The translations under genes were made by a program, and so were the position numbers. From positions 2,808,940-2,872,939 of the forward strand of contig OX345652.1 of the NCBI GenBank assembly GCA_947044365.1: 64,000 nucleotides of DNA, given 5' to 3'. The notes under the pieces are model-generated. The model made no database searches and was not told where the DNA came from. It was given only the letters and a program-made list of their open reading frames with translations. Numbering within the stretch: the first letter of the stretch is position 1; every line of letters begins with the position of its first letter. Source of the stretch: Petrosia ficiformis (Eukaryota > Porifera > Demospongiae > Haplosclerida > Petrosiidae). This document shows positions 52,701-63,286 of the stretch, piece by piece.

Positions 52701-54341
52701 CCTACTTCCTACATTGTACTACTAATGACTGTCCTACATTGTACTACTAATGACTGTCCCTACATTGTACTACTAATGACTGTCCTTACATTGTACTACT
52801 AATGACTGTCCCTACATTGTACTACTAATGACTGTTCCTACTTCCTACATTGTACTACTAATGACTGTCCTACATTGTACTACTAATGACTGTCCCTACA
52901 TTGTACTACTAATGACTGTCCCTACATTGTACTACTAATGACTGTCCTTACATTGTACTACTAATGACTGTCCCTACATTGTACTACTAATGACTGTCCC
53001 TACATTTTACTACTAATGACTGTCCCTACATTGTACTACTAATGACTGTTCCTACTTCCTACATTGTACTACTAATGACTGTTCCTACTTCCTACATTGT
53101 ACTACTAATGACTGTCCTTACATTGTACTACTAATGACTGTCCCTACATTTTACTACTAATGACTGTCCCTACATTGTACTACTAATGACTGTTCCTACT
53201 TCCTACATTTTACTACTAATGACTGTCTCTAGATTGTACTACTAATGACTGTCCCTACATTTTACTACTAATGACTGTCCCTACATTGTACTACTAATGA
53301 CTGTCCCTACTTCCTACATTGTACTACTAATGACTGTCCCTACATTTTACTACTAATGACTGTCCCTACATTGTACTACTAATGACTGTCCCTACATTGT
53401 ACTACTAATGACTGTCCCTACATTGTACTACTAATGACTGTCCCTACATTGTACTACTAATGACTGTTCCTACATTGTACTACTAATGACTGTTCCTACA
53501 TTGTACTACTAATGACTGTCCTTACATTGTACTACTAATGACTGTTCCTACATTGTACTACTAATGACTGTCCTTACATTGTACTACTAATGACTGTTCC
53601 TACTTCCTACATTGTACTACTAATGACTGTCCCTACATTGTACTACTAATGACTGTCCCTACATTTTACTACTAATGACTGTCCCTACATTGTACTACTA
53701 ATGACTGTTCCTACTTCCTACATTGTACTACTAATGACTGTCCCTACATTGTACTACTAATGCCTGTCCCTACATTGTACTACTAATGACTGTCCCTACA
53801 TTGTACTACTAATGCCTGTCCCTACATTGTACTACTAATGACTGTCCCTACATTGTACTACTAATGACTGTCCCTACATTGTACTACTAATGACTGTTCT
53901 TACATTGTACTACTAATGGCTGTCCTTACATTGTACTACTAATGACTGTTCCTACATTGTACTACTAAAAAGTCCACTATAGCTGTTCCTACATAATAGA
54001 TTTATAATATTTTATATCTATTACGTTATTCTGCTGAGCAACCTAGCTGGCATCACTTTCTCTTTATAAGGTCATTCCACTATTTGGTACAGAACAATGT
54101 GTTATGTACATGTACATGTACATGTAGGAAGACCAATTAGTGGAATTGGCTTACTATGCAAAATGATGAGATAGTGAGTGTTTAAAGAAAAAACAATGCA
54201 TGAATAATGAAAGTACCTGTGATTGTTTTATGGTGATATTCATTTATAATATTGTTTAGAAGATGTTCTCGTGTCAGAAACCCTAACTTATATAATACAT
54301 TTTTTTGTAACTTTTGTATTGTCTTTCAGCTACATTTGTAG

Positions 54342-54433
<92 letters not shown>

Positions 54434-57400
54434 CAATCTCTGTATTTCTCACTCCATTATTGTGTTGATCTTTCTGCTTAGGTGAACTGGATAAAATACA
54501 AACAGTGTCTACGAAGGGTTTTGTTCAATACTCTCATTGTTGGACAGTTACTTCAATTGCTCACTTGGCCTATTGCAAAAAATAGACTGAACTGTGGCTA
54601 TGAACTTCCAACATTTCCACAAACCATCATCCACTTGCTCTTCTTCATTTTGGTTGAGGAGTTTGGTTTTTACTATTTGCACAGGTACAGTACATTTACA
54701 TATCCTGACTGTACTAATTAATTCCTATTGACTCTTGAGCCAGTATGTACATGTACATGTACTTTAGACATGTACATGTACATCATGTGTTGATATCTTG
54801 GAGTGTGTAATTGTTAATACAATTCTGTTTTTATACTTATAAAGCTCATAAGTAATGACATTTGTTTGTCAGTGAGCCACAAAATGAGACTACAGCAATT
54901 GACCCTGTAACTACATGTGTATATTTATGTGTATAGAACTGAAATTAGATAAGTATAGTATATACAATGTAGTAGTGCATGTACTTGAGGTCATGATACT
55001 ATGAGAGCTGAGCGTAATAACCTTTGTCAAAGAGTTAAGACACTGTGATGTTCACACATTGTTTGCTAATAAGCCTTCTATTGTGAGTCTGGATAGAATC
55101 ATGATTATACAGCTGTTTGGCCCCAGACGTCATCATGTATATTGAGTTTTATACTGGATTTGTTTGTGGTTGGAGTGTCACTGCAGGAGTCTAGGGGGTA
55201 CATGTGTACAATATCATACTTTAGAATTGATTGTGGTGTTGAAAATTGGGACCAGAGTCCTGTTATGTCTGCATTATACTGCAAGTTGCCTAAAGAATAT
55301 GGTGCATATGGCGCATATTGTGCCATTGTGCGTGTGCCTAGACCAGAGATGGGGGTCAATTACAATATAATGTAATATATTTATTATATTACTATTACTA
55401 TTAGTCTATTACCTTAAAAAAATCAATATAATTATTACTATTACTATTACTAATACCTCCAAAGTTAGTGTAATATGATTCAATTATACTTCGTGTTGCA
55501 AGTTGCCTACTATGTCTAAAGAATGTGGTGCTTGTGCCTAGACCAGACATGGGATCAATTACAATATAATGTAATATATTACTACCTTAAAAATCAGTAT
55601 AATTATTACTATTACTACTTCCAAAGTGTTAGTGTATTACTATTACGTTAAAAATCAGTATATTACTAATACCTCCAAAGTTAGTGTAATGTACATGTAT
55701 TTCCATTGTGCTTCATGTTACACTACTACTATTACTAAGTGTCAGACATTCTTCACAGGAAAACTGTTTCATAATACAATAAACAAGCTGATTATGTACA
55801 GTTTTACTTAACTATAGTTCATGTTTACATGTAGATCAAAGTCTTTTAATTTGATTGTAGATCACACACCTGGAAATTGGATGGAATGTGGCTAATTAGA
55901 GGCTAACTGTCTTATAAAAACATCAAAGCGTTGTTTTCAATGATGTCTCCAAAGCTAGAATATAGCCTTTTGAACTTGAAGACATATCCCTTCAAACATA
56001 GTCACTCCATCCAGTTTCATCAGTATGATCTACAATCATAGTATAATTATGAAGATATTTGATCTATACAGCTATAAAGTTAGTGTGCTGTGTTTTTGAT
56101 AAGCTTATATGGTGCACCATTGGCCCCAAGAGCTTCTTATATGGAACTGCACCATTTTCTCTTTGGACCATAGTTAATTATGATTATATTGTAACTAACA
56201 GTAATAACTCTTTGTCTATTGGCACACACACTAACCATTGTTGAGCCAATTTGGCACATGTTTCAAAACATATCAAAAATCTGTTAGTGTGTGTGTGTCA
56301 TCAAAAGTAACAACCAAAACTGAACATGATTGAGTTCTGATCGACATACATCTACCAATAGAGAGAGAACGAAAAATGAGAAAGGATAAAATGTGGAATT
56401 TATTAAACACAAAAGTTTTAGTTACTGTTGTTGAATCCTGACAAAACTTCAGTTAAAGAACATGTCAACAGATACATGTAGCTCAAACTGTTAATAGATC
56501 ATTCTGAGAGTGGCACTACATGTACTTAGCGACATCAAAATAGTAGCACTTAAAATATGCAGGCCTAGACCAAACAATAACCACACCTGTACAATAGAAG
56601 CTACATAGTCTCCATCTTTAATTAATTTACATTTCTTCACTCGTAGTGCTGAACCCTGGCCATAAGTGAAACAAAATGATTACTTACACTATTAATTATT
56701 ATAATAGTGTAAGTGTTATATATAACTTACACTGCAGTCCTACCAAGAGTATATAATTCCTAATATAATAAGTGTTAAAACAGTTTTACGGCTTCAATCA
56801 CTCACATGAAATGAATAGGTGGAGGTAGAAAGCTTAGAGCCAGCTCTATGTTTTAGCAGCCACTACTTCAATTCCACTTTTGATTCTATTATTGTTAGTT
56901 TTCCAGAAATGTTGGAAACACACACACACACACACAGAAAATCTGATTACAGTAACCCTCTGCTTTGACTACACAAGTAATGATTAATAAGTGACTATTT
57001 ATGTATAACACATTAACTAAGATTAATTTTATTTCTACTTACAATATACATGTACATGTACATTTTACTGTGTCATTATTTTCTGTAAAACACATTGTTT
57101 ATATTTATTTGTGTCACAATCCATCCAATTTCCATTAACTTGTAATCAATTCATTTTGTAACTGTCTTCATCTATACAGCTAAACTAATTTGCAAACTAA
57201 TTAGCCATAATTTATAACCATATTGTAATTAATGAAGGGATGAGAACTAGAGTGGTCTAACTCACAAAGCAATACTATACCATACATGTAGTTAACTTGT
57301 TTAGGAGCAGAAAAAAAATTTAAGGAATAAACGTATTCCCTATTTTATTTCCCATTCTTAATCCATTTTTGTACAACATGTACTTCCAATGGTCCATTTT

Positions 57401-59883
57401 CAGTTTGGCCACTATGGTTCTCAGCCCTTCAATTTTATGCAACTATTCGGTTATTATTTTGCACCACTGATAAAAGTACTTGCATGACTACCAAAACATT
57501 GGCACTGGTTAAGTTTCCAATAATAATTTTGTATTTAAGTGCTTAATTATAATTATTATTTTTCTGTAGACTGTTTCATACTCCTCTTCTTTACAAACGC
57601 ATCCACAAGACCCATCACGAATGGACTGCTCCTATTGGACTGTGTTCAACATACTGCCATCCTGTGGAGCATTTCTTTGTTAATACACTTCCCATTATTT
57701 CTGGACCACTGTTGCTTGGTAGTTTCTTTGGCAACCATCTAGCATCCGAGTGGCTTTGGATTATGCTGGCAGTGATTAGTACCACTATTTCTCACTGTGG
57801 ATATCATCTACCATTTCTTCCTTCGCCAGAGGCACATGACTTCCACCACAGCAAGTAAGAAATTATGTAGTGATTGCATTTATAATCATTATAGTTTGTA
57901 CACACACTGTACTTAACAATCTGTAAATACCAGCATAGGGCCTTGTTTACAGTAACTGATACTACAGCCTTTATATAACTTCTGTTGATGATTCTCACAT
58001 GTTAGACATAATACTAGATGAGTAGAGAGGATACAATACATGTACATGTACATGTAGGTAGAATCAGGAAACTGAGCTCATTGTACATGTAAATTCATGG
58101 AAATTTGCTATTCAGATTAAACTTCTTGTGTACATGTATATGAAGACCTTTTCAGTCTACATATACAGCAGGGCTGCATTTGGGGGGGGGGGGGGCAAGG
58201 GGCATTCGCCCCCCTAGGGGAGCTCATGCCCCCCCTAGACTTTCATGAGTGTGACGTAAAAGTAAATACTACATGTTACATTGTATTACATGTGAGATTT
58301 TTTGAAGCAAAATCATTAATGATTACTGATTTTGATCTCTTTCATGTTATATCTGTATAGTCTAAGTGTTAAATGGTGCAATGCTGAACTGTGTGCTGAC
58401 ATTGCTGTAGTTTTCGTCATACAGAATGACTCTTAGAGTAGTTAATCAGGAAATACATGGCCAGACATTTCAACTGTTACAGAAAAATACACAAGTGTTT
58501 CCCAAAATGTCACACAAAGTCCCTTAGTTTGCTAATATGTGCTTATGGCACATGGTAACATCGTTGCCCCCCCTACATTCTCAAAAGTCTCATATTGCCC
58601 CCCCCCCCCCCCCCCCCCAGCTTCATTTTCTGTATGCAGCACTGTACAGTGTTGTTACCATGGTGATTGAACCCACACAGGTACACAAATGCAATTTTAA
58701 AACTTAGAATTTATAATGAGCTCAGTTTACACTCAATTTGATACTTCTGCTACATAGAGGGGTCAAATTTCATAATTTTTAACACCACATTGAAATTTAA
58801 TTATAATATACATGTGTAATTATACCTCATGTATGTATACAATGTACATGTGTAATTATACCTCATGTATGTATACAATGTACATGTGTAATTATACCTC
58901 ATGTATGTATACAATGTACATGTGTATATACATGTAGTATGTTATATCATGTATGATTTATATGATTTATATACCGTGTGTACAATGTACATAGTAACTA
59001 GCCACAATTGTAGGTGTGGTTTAACCTTATTGACATGGCATGTAGAATAAAATTAATAATCAATTATCAGACACCACCCATATGTTCAGACACTTACACT
59101 TTCTCTGCAACTGTAACTGAATTATCTATGCAAGTACACTTAGTTTAATCCCTGCACAAACATTGTCATGGGATCGCTTGCCTCATTTTTAGCTTGCAAA
59201 ATGAAATTCATACACTCAAAAGGTCAAACATTCTTATAGAAGTGTTTGTGACAGATAGTTGATTACTGTACCATCTGTTGTAACAACATAATAAACCAGT
59301 CTCATCTCTTACAGTTTTTGTATTCAACCTTACTGTTAGATTAATAATTGACCGCTAAATTACTATTCACTATTAAGATCTGACCAAAAGATCCAAGATC
59401 CACAAGGTGTGGGGCAAAGCACCCTTCAACTCCTCCTTGAAAAAATCTGTAAATCATTACATACAACATTGTAACATGAGATATAATATTGCATACTGTT
59501 ATGATTATATACTTGGTGTTAAAAATTGTGAATTTGGCTCTCTATACTACTGAGGCTTACCTGTTACGTGTAGTAGGCATGAAGTGTTGAATGAAACTAT
59601 CCAAAATTTGTCCCTATCATTAAAGGCTTATCAATACTACATAAAAGTCTTATTTCTACTCTCTCTGTTGCATAATTAAGCTTTTGACAGAACTACTTCA
59701 TTCTTCCTATACAGGTTCAATCAGGTGTTTGGAGTCATTGGGATTTTGGATCGCCTTCATGGAACAGATAACTTATTTCGGAAGAGCAAGGGATATGAGC
59801 GTCATGTCCTTCTTCTGGGTCTATCACCTGCAAAAGAAATAATTCCAGATCCTCCAAAGAAGGGAGAAGTTTGCTGTGAATGA
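46881..59883 (+). CDS. FAXDC2: Fatty acid hydroxylase domain-containing protein 2-like
   Basis: Seven exons with matching phases: 46881-46889, 47751-47854, 48824-48927, 50717-50838, 54482-54684, 57570-57854, 59715-59883. They total 996 nt and 331 residues, close to human FAXDC2 at about 333. It is a membrane di-iron hydroxylase of the ERG25/MSMO1 superfamily, expected in the endoplasmic reticulum and linked to sterol C4-methyl oxidation. Three His boxes are complete: HRLFH (180-184, split across exons 5 and 6), HKTHH (193-197) and HDFHH (270-274), with HCGYH at 256-260. Family-typical stretches include LTGKPEFLIKYKIQ, HEWTAPIG, HCGYHLPFLPSPE and LDRLHGTDNLF. Hydrophobic segments lie near residues 18-37, 70-93, 125-140, 160-178 and 210-250. 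The first coding exon is only nine bases (ATG CAG ACA|gtaagt). I chose it because exon 2 has no Met and this is the nearest upstream phase-0 ATG with a consensus donor. AATAAA lies at 60071-60076. Confidence 0.93.
49057..49235. repeat. 179-bp palindrome built of ACATGT blocks
   Basis: It begins GTTCGCTTAAACATG and ends CATGTTTAAGCGAAC, exact inverse copies. The arms continue with TATATCTACATGT, CATTTACATGTAT and their inverses, so almost the whole element can fold back on itself. Confidence 0.85.
49733..49784. repeat. (AAT)n microsatellite
   Basis: About 17 units of AAT in FAXDC2 intron 3. Confidence 0.95.
50995..51235 (+). repeat. Dispersed repeat family B, copy
   Basis: It carries AAAAGGTCATCACATTGACA, TTTGAAGGACCAACAATCAT, CATTATTGAGTTGCAGTATA, TATGGCATTAAACTATACAT and TCATTGTGAATGTGAACAGA. 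This is one of the clearest copies of the family. Confidence 0.7.
51709..53968 (+). repeat. 2.3-kb minisatellite, 26-bp unit with 33-bp variants
   Basis: The basic unit is TACATTGTACTACTAATGAC followed by TGTCCC or TGTCCT (26 bp). A longer variant ends TGTTCCTACTTCC (33 bp) and a 25-bp variant has lost one C. I estimate 80 to 90 units. Variants are interspersed in recurring blocks, suggesting expansion by segments. Every unit contains TACTAAT. Reading through, AG appears only in two mutated units (near 51955 and 53231). Confidence 0.97.
54344..54431 (+). repeat. (CT)44 microsatellite at a 3' splice site
   Basis: 88 bp of perfect CT, ending about 50 bases before the AG acceptor of FAXDC2 exon 5. 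It extends the pyrimidine tract of that acceptor. Confidence 0.95.
54685..57569 (+). other. FAXDC2 intron 5
   Basis: 2.9 kb. It has a diverged duplication around TAGACCAGAGATGGG (55340) and TAGACCAGACATGGG (55540), ACTATTACTATTACT runs near 55385-55450 and 55600-55680, and a family E copy at 56090-56285. No exon is recognised. Confidence 0.6.
56090..56285 (+). repeat. Dispersed repeat family E, copy 2
   Basis: The first 60 bases match the minus strand of 16904-16972. The end (GGCACACACACTAACC, TTGAGCCAATTTGG, GTTTCAAAAC) matches 20000-20045. Confidence 0.7.
58169..58644. mobile_element. Non-autonomous DNA element with CAGGGCTGC / GCAGCACTG termini
   Basis: The left end, CAGGGCTGCATTT, runs into G14. 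The right end, after C21, reads ATGCAGCACTG. The termini are imperfect inverse copies, and the G and C tracts are inverse too. The flanks share TACAG (58164-58168 and 58645-58649), a possible 5-bp target duplication. There is no coding frame. The ends resemble hAT-type termini, but a 5-bp duplication would be unusual for hAT. Confidence 0.5.
58809..58916 (+). repeat. 36-bp tandem repeat, three copies
   Basis: The unit is TACATGTGTAATTATACCTC followed by ATGTATGTATACAATG. The three copies are identical by eye. Confidence 0.93.
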
Positions 59884-60422
59884 TCAGCACCAAACAATAA
59901 TTATAAATATTGTCAAAACATGTGTTTATTAATGGCACAAGTAGATAGAGGTTTGTAGTCTTCCCTAAATTCAGAATTATTATTTTAATAACTAACTGTA
60001 GTTGGATTTTTAGCTCTCAATATTATTATATCAGTATGGACTACAAAACATTATTAATTTCAATATATTTAATAAAATAGATTTCACAAAGTTGGGTTGA
60101 TGTAGCGTTACATCACATTCTAGACAATATCACTATAAAGGGTTGTGTGCTGTACTAAACAGTAAATATATATTACTATAAACAGTGGGTCGATTGTGGT
60201 TTGTGCTATTTATAGTAGTGACTACTACACCAAAGTTGATAGACTCACTTGGTATTGCGTGGTAGAGGACATATAGTTGCTTTATACGTTAACAGTGCAA
60301 AAAAATGTGCTGTATATATCACTGGCTATACTTATATTTTGTGGTGAAGTATTTAGTAACAAAAATACATAATGATAGTTATTATAATGTACAATGACAT
60401 TAGAAAGTGTATATAAAGTTAT
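59884..60422. other. Convergent 3' ends of FAXDC2 and UNC45
   Basis: The two stop codons are 539 bp apart. The FAXDC2 poly(A) signal is probably AATAAA at 60071-60076. On the minus strand the clearest AATAAA is at 59930-59925, which would make the two 3' UTRs overlap. No other gene is seen. Confidence 0.55.
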
Positions 60423-63215
60423 TTATGTCGTGAGTTCTGGATTAGGCATAATGAGACCATACTCGGTTGCTTTCTTCAATGCTCTCTCTGCTTCATTCCT
60501 GACATTTGTTGGGAAGGCACCCTGAACACAAGCCAAGAATACCTCCAGAAATTCATCTTCTATGATCTTGCTTGCTATGTCACGACTTGCCTCAACAAGG
60601 TTAGCTAATATATACATACCTCGATACTGAAGTTCAGGATTTCCACAACCTACTAATTCTTTTAGGATCTCTGTGCTTGACTTTACTTCTAAAATCTTTT
60701 TGCAGATTTTAGGATCATGTGAAAGTTGAGCTAAGCCACCAGAGGCTGCACGAGCAAGAGACTGATCCTCTTCACCAGAGAAAAGTGTCCAAAGCTTTAC
60801 ACGTTCAATGTCATCTCCATAAAACCTCTCGTGAACTTCTTGCAATTGGATCAAGTTACAAAGTGCTTCTGTGGCTGCACACCTTATCATATCATGCTCC
60901 TCAAACATCAATCCCTCCATCAAAGGTATCGCTCCCTCTCGAAGTATCCTAAGACGAACATCATCACTCATGGCTGCCAAGTTCGTAAGTGCCATTAGAC
61001 CTTCAAACTGCTGTAGGCCGTTCTCAGATTTTAAAAGACAAACTAATGGTCGTACAACCTCTAGACACCGCTGCCCTGGAAATGCTAATTGTGGGTTGTT
61101 GGTGATACAAATCTTAGCAAGAGCTTGTGAAGCTTTCAGTTTACCCACATCTGTGTTATCTAAAGCAAGTGGAAGAAGACACTTTACTCCTCCTTGCTGA
61201 ATGATTGCACCACGATGAGATGTCTCTGAAGTCAATGCCAGAAATACTCTTGCAACTTGCTCCCGAATGGCTTTACTCTCACATGACCCAAGAGTAGAAA
61301 GAGGAGGAATGACACCCACTTTAAGTAAAGATGAAATTCGCTGTTTGACAAACTTCTCTCCATCTAGTTCATGTTCTTTAGGAACGTTTTCCCCAGCATA
61401 CTTTCCCAACTCTTCCAGTTCTGGATTCTTCTCGGGTTTATCATAGCTGTTGGTCAAATTGACAAAAATTGATGCAATTCCATATAAAAGAGACTTATCC
61501 AATGTATCTACCAAATTAAAAAGCACCTTGAGAGCTGCTTCATCATTGATCAAAGCTTCTTTCACCTCTGCATCAAGAGAGAGAAATGCCATACCTTCGG
61601 CTCCCCATTTGGACAGGTTCTGTCTTTTCTTGTTTTTGACCAGAAAATGGCGACACATCTTTTCAAGCTTTAGAGTTGCTCCATCAGCAAATGGTTTCGA
61701 ATTTACATTACCTCCACTGGAAGCTCCCAGCTTACACAAACCTACAAGAGCTCTAACCTTAACCTGGTTTTCGCTAGAATGGTAGAGCTGCTTCAATGCA
61801 GGTAGCCCTTTGGCCATGATACCTTCACACCTTGTTTTATCAGAAGCAGCAAGAGTCAACGCTTCTGCAGCAATTGCTTGACAGGATGGATCGAAAGATT
61901 CTGCCATTTGTATTGCAACTGTTAGGACAGCTTCATCTGCAAATATTTCATTACCAACTTCAATAACACCAGATAAAATGGCTGATAAAGCTGTGAGACC
62001 TGCAATACGACTCTCTGAATCTGTACTGTGTAGTCGGCTTACTACAAATCCTATACTCTGTTGCTTATACACCTGTCGTTGTTCTTTGTGTTCGGGCTTT
62101 ATAATAAACTGCTCATACAGTACAGCCAGCACCATAGATACATTCATACGACACTTGTCACTCACTGCGAGTTGTTTTTCATCATCTTCCTCAACCTGAA
62201 GAACATCCCAGGTATGTGTAGCGACAAACAGTACTTTTTCTATCAACCCTTCTTTAAGGTAGATGTTTGCCATGTCAGCAACTGGTATAGTTTTAAGAAA
62301 TAATTCCAGTATGCAGTCACGAGTGTTAGCCGATACATCGAAACTAGCTAAAGACAAAAACAACATTTGTATGATAGGAACGATTAAAGATGAGGGAGGT
62401 ACAACAACAGATTCTTCATTTTTAGGTGCCTGCTTGTCCTCTCTCGTTAATGACAGAATCACTTCTTTAAGTAAAGCAACTACAGCTGTTGCTATATTAT
62501 TGTGTGTAGAACTTATAAAAGCTGAGACACGTTCCAGTGACATAGTCTGAAGCACAGAACAAGCATGAGACTTACTTCCCATACAAAGTCCCACAAACGT
62601 TTGTAAGATGTGAGCAACTAAATTGACTGATCTGTTTTCTAAATATGGCATTAGCTTAACCATACCTCCAGAGCGAAATATTTTTTCCGCACCACCTTCT
62701 TCACGACTGAGGATAGCCAAATTTTTTGCTGCCTGCATTTTTCGTTCCAGTGACATAGAAGGATCAGCAAGAGTTGAATACATTTCATCTGTTAATCCAT
62801 CGGTGGATTGTAATCGTTCTGATTCTTGCTTCACAGATGCTAAAATCCTTCTTGCCATTTCATTTGCTTCTCGATTCCTTGGCTCAATAGCCAATAATTT
62901 CTTGAGTTGTATTAAAGCTTCTGACTCTTTCCCCATTCCCTCTAATGCCTGTGCATATCGATAAATAGTTTTGATATCGATAGGATTAAGTGTGAGGGCA
63001 CACAAACAGTCTGAAATAGCATCTTTGTATTTCTGTAATTTCAAGTTACATGCAGCTCTATTCTTGAAATATACACTCCTTTCCTTCTCTTCCTCTTTTG
63101 GACAGATATCGAGAGCCTGCGAGTAGCATTCAGCTGCCTTTTCATATTGTTTGTTCTTGAAGAATACGTTACCCTTCTCTTTTGCTTCTCGCGACTTCTC
63201 TAAATTGACAGACAT
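60423..63215 (-). CDS. UNC45: UNC45 myosin chaperone (TPR and UCS domains)
   Basis: A single open frame of 930 residues from ATG 63215 (MSVNLEKSREAKEKGN) to TAA at 60425-60423, close to the usual 930-945 of the family. UNC45 is a cytosolic Hsp90 co-chaperone that folds and stabilises myosin motor domains. Three TPR repeats (about residues 4-115) are visible: AKEKGNVFFKNKQYEKAAEC, then YFKNRAACNLKLQKYKDAIS, then YRYAQALEGMGKESEAL. A central armadillo-like region follows, then the UCS domain (about 520-925) with Arm repeats, for example LEVVRPLVCLLKSENGLQQF and EGLMALTNLAAMSDD. The frame is open two codons upstream from a TTG, but the ATG at 63215 is the sensible start. The lack of introns contrasts with its highly split neighbours. 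It faces a small plus-strand ORF 71 bp away and converges with FAXDC2. Confidence 0.96.
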   Translation of the reverse strand: MSVNLEKSREAKEKGNVFFKNKQYEKAAECYSQALDICPKEEEKERSVYFKNRAACNLKLQKYKDAISDCLCALTLNPIDIKTIYRYAQALEGMGKESEALIQLKKLLAIEPRNREANEMARRILASVKQESERLQSTDGLTDEMYSTLADPSMSLERKMQAAKNLAILSREEGGAEKIFRSGGMVKLMPYLENRSVNLVAHILQTFVGLCMGSKSHACSVLQTMSLERVSAFISSTHNNIATAVVALLKEVILSLTREDKQAPKNEESVVVPPSSLIVPIIQMLFLSLASFDVSANTRDCILELFLKTIPVADMANIYLKEGLIEKVLFVATHTWDVLQVEEDDEKQLAVSDKCRMNVSMVLAVLYEQFIIKPEHKEQRQVYKQQSIGFVVSRLHSTDSESRIAGLTALSAILSGVIEVGNEIFADEAVLTVAIQMAESFDPSCQAIAAEALTLAASDKTRCEGIMAKGLPALKQLYHSSENQVKVRALVGLCKLGASSGGNVNSKPFADGATLKLEKMCRHFLVKNKKRQNLSKWGAEGMAFLSLDAEVKEALINDEAALKVLFNLVDTLDKSLLYGIASIFVNLTNSYDKPEKNPELEELGKYAGENVPKEHELDGEKFVKQRISSLLKVGVIPPLSTLGSCESKAIREQVARVFLALTSETSHRGAIIQQGGVKCLLPLALDNTDVGKLKASQALAKICITNNPQLAFPGQRCLEVVRPLVCLLKSENGLQQFEGLMALTNLAAMSDDVRLRILREGAIPLMEGLMFEEHDMIRCAATEALCNLIQLQEVHERFYGDDIERVKLWTLFSGEEDQSLARAASGGLAQLSHDPKICKKILEVKSSTEILKELVGCGNPELQYRGMYILANLVEASRDIASKIIEDEFLEVFLACVQGAFPTNVRNEAERALKKATEYGLIMPNPELTT

Positions 63216-63286
63216 AGCCAAGATACGTATGCATGTGGTTAGGTGGGAGAGTCACAGACAGAACAGACCACACCCTCCAGTTAAGC
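63216..63286. promoter_or_regulatory. Very short UNC45 / small-ORF divergent spacer
   Basis: Only 71 bp separate the UNC45 ATG from the plus-strand ATG at 63287. The spacer carries no clear TATA box. If both are genes, their 5' leaders must be short or overlap. Confidence 0.35.

Larger units (their letters stand above)
50839..54481 (+). other. FAXDC2 intron 4
   Basis: A 3.6-kb intron with a family B copy (50995-51235), the 2.3-kb minisatellite (51709-53968) and a TC microsatellite that forms its 3' pyrimidine tract (54344-54431). Confidence 0.8.
57855..59714 (+). other. FAXDC2 intron 6
   Basis: 1.9 kb holding the G/C-run element at 58169-58644 and the 36-bp tandem repeat at 58809-58916. Nothing else is distinct. 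Confidence 0.65.

Noticed and set aside
51709..53968. CRISPR array
   Set aside because: The repeat has no unique spacers. It is a head-to-tail minisatellite in a eukaryotic intron.
60719..62964. Several plus-strand frames of 70-113 residues
   Set aside because: They are antisense shadows of the UNC45 coding sequence.
63216..63221. TTG start for UNC45 two codons upstream
   Set aside because: A nuclear animal gene is expected to start at ATG. ATG 63215 gives the family-typical N-terminus.
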